Positions 35,341 to 47,262 of a stretch of 64,000 nucleotides of DNA are shown here, in pieces. The notes beneath the pieces are model-generated. The model was given only the letters and a program-made list of their open reading frames with translations, was not told where the DNA came from and ran no database searches. Numbering within the stretch: position 1 is the stretch's first letter; each line of letters starts with the position of its first letter. Source of the DNA: Thunnus maccoyii. Lineage: Eukaryota > Chordata > Actinopteri > Scombriformes > Scombridae. The stretch is from contig NC_056537.1 in assembly GCF_910596095.1 (NCBI RefSeq), positions 3,510,574 through 3,574,573 on the forward strand. Reading direction: 5' to 3'. The translations under genes were made by a program, and so were the position numbers.

Positions 35341-36760
35341 AAGAGTAGATTATGTTTTTTATGGCAAAAAAGGTGTCAAAAACCTTTCTGGCTCATGCAT
35401 GGACTAAAATATAAATATATAACTAAAAACCAAAAATTCAAAATTGTATTTCTGTTGGATTATCATCAACATTCAGTGATGCTGGAACATCGTTCCAGAA
35501 CAGCTATAATACACCTGAGAAATAGAAAAGTATGTGCAACCCACCAACCTGTTTATGCACATGTACATATTTATCTATTTCTATTGAGCAGTTTGGTTCG
35601 TATACAGACAAGTTGTTGCTCAGATAAATATTTATTAAACCAAAGGATGTGTTATACTGGTATCCATGTGACATTCAATCAGTACATTGTAAAAAAAAAA
35701 AAAAAGACTAAATAAAACATTTTTAAAAAAGAAAAAAAACATGAAACATTAATAACAACAAAATAAACTGAGGAAATAAATTGGAAAAAAGAAGGCAACA
35801 AACAAACTGAATAACCCCACCCCATCACCCTAACCCACCAAAGTTCCCTGTGTATTTTCACTCATTCACATTCTTTCATATTTGTGTGATACTGTGAAAT
35901 GTTATAGATGAAAATTATAGCTCGTCTTCTAATTTTAAGATGCAAGGTATGTAATGAGGGGTTCCCAAATTCTATCAAATTGAGAGAGTTGTTTTTTAAA
36001 GCAAATCACATCTTCTTGAAGTGTTAATTAAGTCATCCAGCCACATCTTAACATTTGGGACTGATTAGGACACTAGTTTTATTTCATTGTGTAAGGATTT
36101 TTGATCTGGTTCTGGATTAGTGGTGATGACCTTGGAGATAATATAAAAAATTCCCGGCCCAAAGGGCTGGATTTTAGAACATTTGAAAAAACTGTGGCTG
36201 CTTCACATATACATTTATGATATATAGTGTAAAGATTTACATTGTGTAGAGCTTTAGTAGCAAATATAAAAAATAAATCAACCAATACAAAGAAGAAATA
36301 AGAACATTGGCCTGTTTCAACAAATTTTCAACATGCAAGCTGTGACTTGCAACATGAGATAATTTCCTCCTAAGCTGAACTAACCAAAAGAAACATTGTA
36401 CAAACCCATGTAGAATTATGTGAGGGGACTGTAGGACTCAAATGTTTTTGCAATTTAGGAGTGATATTTAGTTGTGAAACAGGTCTCAGGAATACTACAC
36501 TTCTCTGGCACAACTGCAGCTTCAGAGACAGAGCACACCTTGATTCTATACAGTCACTTTTCTGCTATATCCTGTTCGAGAGGATATTTTGTATGCCTTT
36601 AGACACCTTCAGTGACAGCAATTGAAGGAATTGTTATCCTCTTAGCTACATTTCAAAGAATGTCAACCCTTTGAATGGGCAGAGGAATGAGGACGATTAT
36701 GTACCAAATCTGAGGATGACTAACATTGTTCCAGAACAGCTATAATACACCTGAGAAATA
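35340..36760. repeat. dispersed repeat block R1 (copy 1)
   Basis: Starts 'tttttatggcaaaaaaggtg' and includes 'agaaaagtatgtgcaaccca', 'ccaccctaacccaccaaag'-like sequence, 'tgaaatgttatagatgaaaa' and 'ggcctgtttcaacaaatttt'. The same order of markers recurs, same orientation, at 57780-59500. No coding frame is recognised. Confidence 0.7.
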
Positions 36761-36786
36761 CACCCCGTCTGCAACTTGTAAACATC

Positions 36787-37440
36787 TTGCCAGCAAACTG
36801 TCTGACAGTTACTTTCATTTCTGATCAAATAGTGAAAAACTTTTCAGCTACTCTAGATGGCATTTCTCTGGCCACCAGCTCCACCATAAGAAATCTGGGA
36901 GTTATCTTTGATCAGAATATGTCCTTAAACTCCCACATAAAACAAATGTCAAGGACCGCCTTTTTTCACTCAGGTAACATTACAAAAATCAGGCATATCC
37001 TGTCTCAAAAAGATGCAGAAAAACTAGTCCACGCATTTGTTACTTCTTGGCTGGGTTATTGCAATTCCTCATTATCAGGCTGCCCTAACAAGTCTCTAGA
37101 GACTCTCCAGCTGGTCCAGAATGCAGCTGCATGTGTACTGACAAAAACTAGAAAGAGATCATATTTCTCCCATTTTAGCTTCACTGCATCGGCTTCCTGT
37201 AAAATCCAGAATTGAATTTAAAATCCTTCTCCTCACCTACAAAGCCCTTGATGGTCAGGCACCATCATATCTTGAAGAGCTCATAGTACCCTATTACCCC
37301 ACTAGAACACTGTGCTCTAAGAATGCAGGCTTACTTGTGGTTCCTAGTTTCTCTGAAAGTATAATGGGAGGCAGAGCCTTTGGCTATCAGGCTCCTCTCC
37401 TGTGGAACCATCTTCCAGATTCGGTCCGGGGGGGGGAGCT
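36787..37440 (+). mobile_element. L2-like LINE fragment (reverse transcriptase C-terminal part)
   Basis: The open frame 36787-37215 reads STIRNLGVIFDQNMSLNSHI, then AFFHSGNITKIRHILS, AFVTSWLGYCNSSLSG and QLVQNAAACVLT. These are the well-known blocks at the end of the L2/CR1 reverse transcriptase. After a frame break the sequence continues through YKALDGQAPSYLEEL-type coding to about 37440, where it meets a different repeat. Both ends are truncated and it is inactive. Confidence 0.88.
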
Positions 37441-39620
37441 TTTTAGTTTTCATGGACGTGTTGGACAATTTTGCCCAAAACATGCTTGGGGCATTAAACA
37501 GGAAGTTGTTGTAACTCGGCTTTACATTGTCCAATCTGCCACAAATTTCTCATGCTTGATAAGAGTCAAGGCCTGAACACATCTAAATGTCAATGTTGAG
37601 TAATCAAAATCATAGCGCCACCTACTGACTACAGGAAGTCGGCCTTATGTGAGAAATGTCATCTGATTTATATAAAAATTACATGGTGTGGTCTACACAT
37701 GATGTACAGCAACATGACGTATAATTTGTGGGTGTTCTCTAGCACCACATACTGGACACAGGAAGTGACAGTTATCTCCTACATGTCAATTCAATTCAAT
37801 TCAATTCAATTCAATTCAATTTTATTTATATAGCACCAACAACAAGAGTCATCTCAGGGCACTTCTCACATAGAGCAGATCTAGACTGTACTCTTTAATT
37901 TACAGAGACCCAACAATTCCCCCATGAGCAAGCACTTCCACAGGAGAGGAGCCTGATAGCTGAAGGCTCTGCCTCCCATTTTACTTTTGAAGACTGTAGG
38001 AACCACAAGTAAGCCTATGCTCTGGGAGTGTGTTCTAGTGGGGTAATAGGGTACTATAAGCTCTTTAAGATATGATGGTGCCTGACCATTAAGAGCTTTG
38101 TAGGTGAGGAGAAGGATTTTAAATTCAATTCTGGAATGAATATTAAAAAGACAAATACATCTGATTGACAAGAGCCAATAGTCATGAAAATGTATATCCA
38201 TGTCAGGTGCCCTCTGGTAAATGTATTGCTGTATCGTGTTGCTCTGCAAGAACAGCATTTCGACTGTGGCATAGTTTAAGTAGTTTAACTGTGGCACACC
38301 CCAACATGTGCAAAGGCGCAAGGACCCAATCATTGCTACTTGCAGCTTAAATTATTATTATTTGCATTTTTGAGGGCCTTGGGATGCTTGAAAACTCATG
38401 AAAATTGGCACACATGTCAGAAAATTGCAAAGTTCTGTAGTGAGTGGGCTCAGGGGTGGCCAGCGGGCTCCACAGTGCCCCCAAACACAGGGTTATGTTG
38501 AGATAAAGTTGCTTGGATGTTCATGAAATTCATGGGGTTACTTGCTTTCATCATTCTGGTCATGAAACATATTTTTGAGGATTTTTTTGCCGGACAGGAA
38601 GTTAGCCATTTTGGATTCTGAGAAGCAGTGTAACTTGATATCGGATATGGGTCTAGGGCATGGGTGTGGCAAAATGGCTCGAGGGTGCCCCCTAGAAAAT
38701 TTCAAAGTCCAAGCCCCACCTTTAAATTTGATGATGATGCAGATGTACCTTCTCCAGACTTTAAAAAAAGCCTCTTGGAGCCATACCCTAAGTCCAACAG
38801 GAAGTCAGCCATTCTGAATCTATTTTGCATTTTTTTACGCAAAGTGAAGCCATTGACGGGTATTGTATTTTAATGAACTCTAAGAGATTTAACCCAAGCG
38901 ACTTCATCTAAAGTCGTTTGCGATGCTTAGTTGCAAATCTTTTTAGTTTTCATGGAACATCCTTGCCACGGTGTGCTGGACAATTTTGCCCAAAACATGT
39001 CTGGGGCTTTAAACAGGAAGTTGTTGTAACTTGACTGTCCAATCTGACCCAAATTTCTCATGTTTGATAAGAGTCCAGGCCTGAACACATCTACATGTCA
39101 ATATTGACTCATGGTCATAGCACCACCTACTGACAACAGGAAGTCAGCCTTAGATGACAAACATCATCTTATGTACATGAAATTTACATGGTGTGGTCTA
39201 CACATGATATACAGCAACATGACATATAATTAGTGGAAGTTCTCTAGCGCCACATAGTGGACACAAGAAGTGATAGTTATTTCCTGCATGCAATGTCCAA
39301 TATTCATGAAAATGTATATCCATGCCAGTTTCCCTCTGGTAAATGTATTGCTGCATTAATATTGCTCTTATATAGTATTGTCTATGGGCAACAGGAAATG
39401 AAGTCTAAATGACACATAGTTCATTAAATGTAAACACAATTTCTAATAAATCATCTGCAGCACCACGTACTGCACACATGAAATAATAATTTACTCATTC
39501 ACACAATGTCTGATGATCCTGAAAATTCAGAGCCATGTCAATAGACCTCCAGTAGCAATTCCATGGCTGCCGCTCCCTCCAATGCACACAAGGGCCTGTT
39601 CATCACTGCTTGCAGCTTTA
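37440..39620. repeat. two tandem-like copies of a 'caccacctactgac' repeat, the first interrupted
   Basis: 37441-37785 and 38941-39295 align closely: both start ttttagttttcatgga, then 'gacaattttgcccaaaacat', 'gaagttgttgtaact', 'gtgtggtctacacatgat' and 'ctctagc'. In the first copy the sequence breaks at 37786 and resumes at about 38175 ('catgaaaatgtatatccatg'); the second is continuous there (39305). The inserted segment is the LINE tail at 37786-38150. Both units end near 'ttgcagctttaat'. Confidence 0.75.
37786..38150 (-). mobile_element. L2-like LINE 3' end with (AATTG)n tail, inserted in another repeat
   Basis: On the minus strand: SRIEFKILLLTYKALNGQAP, SYLKELIVPYYPTRT, GGRAFSYQAPLLW, then 'gccctgagatgactcttgtt', 'tatataaataaaattgaatt' and eight or so AATTG units (plus CAATT, 37788-37826). 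Coding sequence, 3' untranslated region and short-repeat tail in this order are typical of L2 retrotransposons. 5'-truncated. Confidence 0.88.
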
Positions 39621-39629
39621 ATAATAAAA

Positions 39630-39666
<37 letters not shown>

Positions 39667-39695
39667 GTAGTAGTAGTAGTAGTAGTAGTAATAGC
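39617..39695. repeat. (TAA)n(TAG)n compound microsatellite
   Basis: About 16 TAA units followed by about 8 TAG units, then 'ctagttgtatgtacatcat'. The same ATT/AGT compound pattern and a similar flank occur four times in 42.9-45.6 kb. Confidence 0.95.
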
Positions 39696-39746
39696 AGCTA
39701 GTTGTATGTACATCATATAATTTTGTACAATGCGTGTACGTCTAAT

Positions 39747-41380
39747 GGGGAGAACGAGGTAAAGCGAGCCATCCCCTTTATCTAGGTAACCATACACAAA
39801 AGTAATCATTTGACCAAAAATTAAGAAAGTATAGTTCACATTACTTAATCCATCTTCAACTCAAGCACATGGAGAGAGTGGTAAGCAAAACAGAGTAAAA
39901 AAATCATTTTTGTCATGCAAAGTGAATTCATCATGTTACTAAAGTTATCAGTCTTATATCTTAATTAAAATAGATATGTTTTAGACATTATTACATGTTA
40001 GTTTATGTTGTTAGCTACAAAATAAGGTCATAAACTTAGCATAATTGTGGATCTGAGCCACTGTGTGAAACAGTTTTGTCAAAATGGAGGTTGTGGGGTA
40101 AAACGTGCCAGTGATGTTGGGGCATGTTGAGTCAGTGGCTCAATTTATCCCCCAAAACTATTTTCTGATATTCTAGAGACTAGAGACACTGTTCATGTTA
40201 ATGTTTGATCACTGTTACAAGTGTTACAATGTTGATGAATAAATACCTAATTGCTGATTAATGTTAAGTTTAAGCCACACACAATCATACTGTACATACA
40301 GACAGGTGACATATTAAAGGAAAAACCAACATTAAGTGTCTTAGTGAGGTGTTGGGTCACCACGTGCCGACCGAATAGCTTCAGTGTGCCTTGACATTGA
40401 TTCTACAGTCTCTGAACTCTTCAGGAGGGATGAACACCATTCTTCAAAAATATATTCCCTCATTTAGTGTTTTGATGATGGTGGTGGAGAGCGCTGTCTA
40501 ACACGTCAGTCTTAAATCTCCCATAGATGTTCAGTTGGGTTGAGATCTGGTGACTGTGAAGGTCATAGCATATGATTCACATCATTTTCATACTTATCAA
40601 ACCATTCAGTGACCACTCGTTCCTTATGGAACTGTCACTGTCATCCTGGAAGAGACCACTCCCTTCAGGATAGAAATGTTTCATCATAAGATAAAGGTGA
40701 TCACTCAGAACAACTTTGTATTGATTTGCAGTGATGCTTCCCTCTAAGGGGAGAAGTGGACCCAAACCATGCCAGCAAAATGCCCCCCAAAGCATAACAG
40801 AGCCAACAGAGCCACCAGATCCCCTCACTGTAGGGGTCAAGCATTAAGATCTGTACCGGTTTTTCCTTTAATTTGTTACCTGTCTGTATACACGAAAACA
40901 CATTTACACACAAATTATTTCTGTAGCTAACACACAAAGCTCACAGTGTAATATTTACTGAAAATGTTATGTCACAAGGTGGAAAACAGCACACAAACAC
41001 ATGATTTTAATTAAAAATATGAGTTTTTGCTTTTGTTTAATTTGTGGCATTAATAAAGTTCAAAATTATCTCAAATTATTTGATTTTGTGACATTTTCAT
41101 ATCAGTATTTAATGGTAGCACTAATTACCTCTAGAGTGCTCAATTTACCCCATCCACATGTTCATTTTACCCCTACCTTGGGGCAAGTTGGGCCATCGGA
41201 CTAACTTTTTTTGATGGGTCACTGTTCTAAAACCGTAATAATAAAATAATTTGTTTTAATTTCCATGGGTACACAACAACCTGAGGTATATATAGTAACT
41301 ATTATTTGAAACAAATACACTTTTATTTTGCAGTAAAATCATCAAATGTAAAAAGTGGCTCGTGTTACCCCGTTCTCCCC
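39747..41380. mobile_element. TIR-flanked DNA element (about 1.63 kb) carrying a nested Tc1-like element
   Basis: The left end GGGGAGAACGAGGTAAAGCG + AGCCA (39747-39772) matches the complement of the right end (GGGGAGAACGGGGTAACACG + AGCCA, 41355-41380). Interior sequence has phrases such as 'ggggtaaaacgtgcc' and 'ggggcaagttgggccatcgg'. No transposase is recognised, so the superfamily is unknown. The Tc1-like element at 40297-40888 lies inside. Confidence 0.75.
40297..40888 (-). mobile_element. Tc1-like element, internally deleted, with TIRs
   Basis: Ends CAGACAGGTGACATATTAAA + GG on the left and the complement CAGACAGGTAACAAATTAAA + GG on the right, each next to TA. The minus-strand frame 40577-40840 reads SVMLWGAFCWHGLGPL and LFQDD, followed after breaks by a degraded NPIE-like region: transposase remnants of the Tc1 superfamily. 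The DNA-binding domain is missing and the frame is broken. Confidence 0.85.
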
Positions 41381-41929
41381 TATGGGGCTATGAGAGAGAG
41401 TGGTTGCACAAGAGATTGGCTCCTGAGTACATCTCAAACTTGGACCTAAAAAGTGGGACATTTTGCAAAATAACCTTCAAATAATCTTCAGAAAAGACTC
41501 TAAAGAAGAGGTAACAGGATAAATCAGCAAGAACAGAAGAGAAAGCTAGCTGTCATCTGCTAACTGTTACCTGCCTCTGTTATCAACATTCCAAAGGAGA
41601 AGCTGCACTGAGGAAATTAACAGAAGAGTTATTGTGTGAAGTCAAGAAGAGAAATCAAGGGGTCCTTGTTGGTGGTATTTTCTCTCTCTCTCCATGAACT
41701 GGTGTGATGGTGGCGCAACCGACGTTTGCAGCAGCCTCACCTAGTTCTGACTTTGAAGTGTCTTTATCCATGTCTACATCAATGTCAGTGTCATCATATG
41801 GAGTGCAAGAGAAATATGTCCATGACTGTCAGTTTCTTTTGGACATTCGTGACAAAAACTTTTGCTACGAAAAATACTGGCTGGAAGCTAAATCAGCTTA
41901 GAACTCTTGGTCTGCTACACTCAGTGGAC

Positions 41930-42407
41930 CCAAAGGAGACCACGGCCTTGCTGCACTGGAGAGGGAACATCTAAAGTGGTGCAACAGGATGTGGAGGCAG
42001 GGCAGCCGCAGGGGAGTGCAAGCTAGGTTAACTGTTAACCCATACAAACCATTTGATCCAACAATCATGTTGCCTAATGTTCTCTGGACAGCAAAATAGA
42101 TTATATAACTCCCCATTAGTGCTGGTCACTTGTTGACATGCAAAAGCTGTCTACATTTAACTGAGACATGTACTTTTCTCTCTAAATGCACTTTAATGTA
42201 CTGTGCTGCTAACTGCTTGTTCTTTGTTTTTTGTTTTTTCTCTTGGAATGTATATGTTCTTATAATTTTTTTAAAGGGAATTTTTTGATATACAATATCT
42301 CTTTATCCTTTCTGTTGTTGTTGCACTGCTGTGGGCTAAGAGGAACAGCATTTCGATTTTTTGTGTATGCAAATATACAAGAAAATGATCTTGAATCTTG
42401 AATCTTG
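41930..42407 (+). mobile_element. LINE remnant: ORF2 start joined to 3' tail
   Basis: Around 41985-42095 the plus strand reads MWRQGSRRGVQARL then NPYKPFDPTIMLPNVLW, the pattern just before the endonuclease domain of many fish LINE ORF2 proteins (rRGvqaRL...lP.ill.NvrSL). About 250 bp on it ends in 'gaacagcatttcgatttttt' and 'gatcttgaatcttgaatctt', a typical LINE tail with short tandem repeats. So nearly all of ORF2 is deleted. Confidence 0.65.
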
Positions 42408-45400
42408 GTCTAGGCACCAGAAAAGGTGCAGAACACTCCAATCAATCAATCACTCAATCAGTAATCAATGTACTAGTAATAAATGTACATTTATTACTAA
42501 TAAATGTACATTTATTACTAGTATTGGTGGTAGTAATAGTAATATCAGTAAACAGTCAAACTGCATAATTTAAATCTTTGTACTACTCCTGTATTTACTC
42601 CTGTATGACACCTCAGGGCCTGTATTAATCAAGTAAACAGCTGTTCCTCCATTACTTCTGTTTCTGCTGAACTGATCTTTAGATTATTAGATGGTCAGTT
42701 TGCACCACTTAGTGGAGATAGTAGACATCAGTTTGATTTTAATCTCCCATCAGTAGTGAAAAATGCAGGGAGTGTCAGAACTGGTCAGACAACTTTGATC
42801 AACTTGACTGAGGTTCATTTTATTCTCAGACACTTTTATAAGAAAGTGATTTACATGATGTATGGATTAAACTGAACAGTGATATACACAACAGTAAAAT
42901 GATTATTATTATTATTATTAGTAGTAGTAGTAGTAGTAGTAGTAGTAATAGTAGCTTTAGTTGTATGCACATCTTATCATTTTTTGGTTATTGTTGCTGT
43001 TTATTGCTTGTAAGCCCATATGTTCTGGGCACCAGAAAAGGTGCAGAACACTCCAATCAATCAATCACTCAATCAGTAATCAATGTAATAGTAATACTAG
43101 GAATAAATGTACATTTATTCCTAGTATTGGTGGTAGTAGTGGTGGTAGTAGCAGTAAACAGTCAAATTGCATAATTTAAATCTTTGTATTACTCCTGTAT
43201 TTAAGTATAATTTTGACACCTCAGGGCCTGTATTAATCAAGCAAACGGCTGCTCCCCCATTACTTCTGTTTTTGCTAAACTGATCTTTAGGGCATTAGAT
43301 AGTCCATTTGCACCATCTAGTGGAGATAGTAGAACTACGTCATCTGATGTGTGATGATTTCTGTGACACTGACTGGTTAGACTGGTTTTCATGTCACACT
43401 GATGTTTTTTAGACTTGAACTGTGAGTGATGTGACGGTGTCCTTGGATCAAATGCACACAGACAACAGGACTGACGAGAGAGAATGAGCAGCTTCTTCTC
43501 TTTCAATGTGTCCTCTATGCATGAAGGTGGCAAGTGTCTGTAAGTTGACTTGAAGTGAGTTCAGCAGGTGAGAATCCTACCAGAGAAATCTGTAAATGTC
43601 TGATGAACGTGATCACTTTGATCACATTGTGTTGTATCACTGTTTAACTGTACATCTCGAATGTTTCTTGATGCTGATTGGCTGTTTCAAAAATATCTAT
43701 TTAATATGTGCATTGACAGATATTCTTCAGTTTTCTGTCTAAGTTGAAGTACAATTATTTCAGAGTGATTTACATGTATCACTGTTAGTGATTAGTAGGT
43801 AAAACCAACATCAGTTTCATTTTAATCTCCCATCAGTAGTGAAAAATGCAGGGAGTGTCAGAACTGGTCAGACAACTTTGATCAACTTGACTGAGGCTCA
43901 TTTTATTCTCAGACACTTTTATAAGAAAGTGATTTACATGATGTATGGATTAAACTGAACAGTGATATACACAACAGTAAAAGGTGCTATTATTATTATT
44001 ATTATTACTACTACTAGTAGTAGTAGTAGTAGTAGGAGTAGTAGTAGTAGTAGTCCTGTACGACACCTCAGGGCCTGTATTAATCAAGTAAACAGCTGCT
44101 CCTCCATTACTTCTGTTTCTGCTGAACTGATCTTTAGATTATTAGATGGTCAGTTTGCACCACTTAGTGGAGATAGTAGACATCAGTTTGATTTTAATCT
44201 CCCATCAGTAGTGAAAAATGCAGGGAGTGTCAGAACTGGTCAGACAACTTTGATCAACTTGACTGAGGTTCATTTTATTCTCAGACACTTTTATAAGAAA
44301 GTGATTTACATGATGTATGGATTAAACTGAACAGTGATATACACAACAGTAAAATGATTATTATTATTATTATTATTAGTAGTAGTAGTAGTAGTAGTAG
44401 TAGTAGCTTTAGTTGTATGCACATCTTATCATTTTTTGGTTATTGTTGCTGTTTATTGCTTGTAAGCCCATATGTTCTGGGCACCAGAAAAGGTGCAGAA
44501 CACTCCAATCAATCAATCACTCAATCAGTAATCAATGTAATAGTAATACTAGGAATAAATGTACATTTATTCCTAGTATTGGTGGTAGTAGTAGTGGTAG
44601 TAGCAGTAAACAGTCAAATTGCATAATTCAAATCTTTGTATTACTCCTGTATTTAAGTATAATTTTGACACCTCAGGGCCTGTATTAATCAAGCAAACGG
44701 CTGCTCCTCCATTACTTCTGTTTCTGCTGAACTGATCTTTAGGTTATTAGATAGTCCATTTGCACCATCTAGTGGAGATAGTAGAACTACGTCATCTGAT
44801 GTGTGATGATTTCTGTGACACTGACTGGTTAGACTGGTTTTCATGTCACACTGATGTTTTTTAGACTTGAACTGTGAGTGATGTGACGGTGTCCTTGGAT
44901 CAAATGCACACAGACAACAGGACTGACGAGAGAGAATGAGCAGCTTCTTCTCTTTCAATGTTTCCTCTATGCATGAAGGTGGCAAGTGTCTATAAGTTGA
45001 CTTGAAGTGAGTTCAGCAGGTGAAAATCCTACCAGAGAAATCTGTAAATGTCTGATGAACATGATCACTTTGATCACATTGTGTTGTATCACTGTTTGAC
45101 TGTACAGCTCAAATGTTTCTTGATGCTGATTGGCTGTTTCAAAAATATCTATTTAATATGTGCATTTACAGATATTCTTCAGTTTTCTGTTTAAGTTAAA
45201 GTACAATTATTTCAGAGTGATTTACATGTATCACTGTTAGTGATTAGTAGGTAAAACCAACATCAGTTTCATTTTAATCTCCCATCAGTAGTGAAAAATG
45301 CAGGGAGTGTCAGAACTGGTCACACAACTTTGACCAACTTGACTGAGGCTCATTTTATTCTCAGACACTTTTATAAGAAAGTGACTTACATAATGTATGG

Positions 45401-45439
45401 ATTAAACTGAACAGTGATATACACAACAGTAAACGGTGC

Positions 45440-45507
<68 letters not shown>

Positions 45508-46470
45508 CTAGTAGTAGTAGTGGTAGTAGTAGTAGTAGTAGTGGTAGCTTTAGATGTATGTACATCTTATCATTTTTTGGTTATTGTTGCTGTTTATTGC
45601 TTGTAAGCCCATATGTTCTGGGCACCAGAAAAGGTGCAGAACACTCCAATCAATCAATCACTCAATCAGTAATCAAAGTACAAGTAATATTAGTAATAAA
45701 TGTGCAGTTACTACTAGTATTGGTGGTAGTAGTAGTGGTAGTAGCAGTAAACAGTCAAATTGCATAATTTAAATCTTTGTATTACTCCTGTAATCAAGCA
45801 AATGGCTGCTCCTCCATTACTTCTGCTGAACTGATCTTTAGGTTATTAGATAGTCAATTTGCACCATAGTGGAGATAGTAGAACTACACCATCTGATGTG
45901 TGATGATTTCTGTAACACTGGTTTCTGGTTTTCACGTCCCGTTGACGTTTTTTTAGACTTGGACTCTGAAGTTATGAAGGTATGACGGCGTCCTCAGATT
46001 AAATGCACACAGACACCAGACCTGACAGAGAATGAGCAGCTTCTTCTCTCCCAATGTTCCCTGTATGCATGAAGGTGGAAAGTGTCTGTAAGTTGACTTG
46101 AAGTGAGTTCAACAGGTGAGAATCCTACCAGAGAAATCTACAAAAGTCTGATGAACACGATCACTTTGATCACATTGTGTTGTATCACTGTTTGTGTGTA
46201 CAGCTCAAATGTTTCTTCATGCTGATTGGGTGTTTCAGAAATATGTATTTAATTCTTGCAGGTATAAATATTGAGGTTTTTTTAATCTAAGTAAAACAAC
46301 ACTTATTTTAGAATAATTTACATGTATCACTGTTGTGGATGATTACCAGGTAAAATCAGCAGCAGTTGTATTTTAATCTCCCATCATCAGTGTGAAAATG
46401 CAGGAAGTATCAGAACTGGTCGGAAAGCTTTGATCAACTTGACTGATGCTCATTTTTGAACTGTTAATAC
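42407..46470. repeat. higher-order tandem array of about 1.45-kb units with ATT/AGT microsatellites
   Basis: The marker 'ggcaccagaaaaggtgcaga' occurs at about 42411, 43027, 44479 and 45620, and 'cctcagggcctgtattaatc' at 42611, 43219, 44066 and 44671. Spacings of 1452 to 1455 bp separate equivalent positions, so a 1.45-kb unit with two related submodules is repeated about 2.5 times. Each unit contains (ATT)n followed directly by (AGT)n (42899-42952, 43988-44054, 44354-44407, 45440-45545). The open frames of poly-Ile/poly-Ser come from these microsatellites and are not genes. The array ends about 800 bp before the NLR start codon. Confidence 0.85.
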
Positions 46471-47262
46471 TCCAATTGTTCAAACAGTTATCTTACAACA
46501 CTGCAACTGACTCAGTTGAACTGAGACCCATTTTGCACAGTCCATGTCTCTAATGTCCCAAAGGCTGCAGAATTCTTTCTCGATGGACCAGAGCCAGCCC
46601 AGGCTGTATGGAACCTTAGAGACTGCTTAGGGCCCCTCAGCCATGAGGGGCATACTGCCAACATTTAAGTTAAAAAAAAACAGGAGGGTTGGTGAAGAAG
46701 TTAAAGATAATATTTTACTTGAGTTGACGACAATTGCAATCATTACAACAAGCATAAACATGTAGAAAAGTGATATTTTCAATTACTTTGCCTACAGTGT
46801 CCCATTGAACTATCTATGGGTGACAAAATAAATGTAAGGTTGCATTAACAAATGTTAGGATTATGAATAACATATTTTTCATCTAAAAATATTTAGTTTA
46901 TGAATTTGGGTCAGGCTATGCCCAATTCTGACATAGAAAACGTATTTTCGGGTGTTACATCAAATTTAGGGATCGTAAGAAATACATTTTGAATGTTTAA
47001 ATTCCAGCTCTGGGAAATATAACTGACATTTTTGGGCATACTCTGACAAGTTTTAATATCATAAATGAGGTAATTTTGTACTATGAGGCTCTGTAACAAA
47101 CTCTCTTGTCATTACTGCCTCAACAAGGCTCAGACTGAATATTTGTGACAAGTTGAGTCAGTTTTGAGTTTTGAGAGGAATGAGAACTAATGTGTGGAGT
47201 GATGTGCAACTTATTGCACAATAAATGAGCATGTTGTGTTTGTGTGAAGGTGCTTCTCTGCT
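46470..47262. other. NLR upstream region
   Basis: No other gene is recognised. At 46565-46660 'cagcccaggctgtatggaac' and 'ggcccctcagccatgagggg' look like part of a dispersed repeat. The NLR promoter and any 5' untranslated exon should be here; no TATA box can be assigned with confidence. Confidence 0.4.

Noticed and set aside
42899-45772. Several open frames with poly-Ile and poly-Ser runs followed by a Cys-rich tail
   Set aside because: They are translations of ATT/AGT microsatellites and the flanking tandem repeat, with no splice sites or homology.
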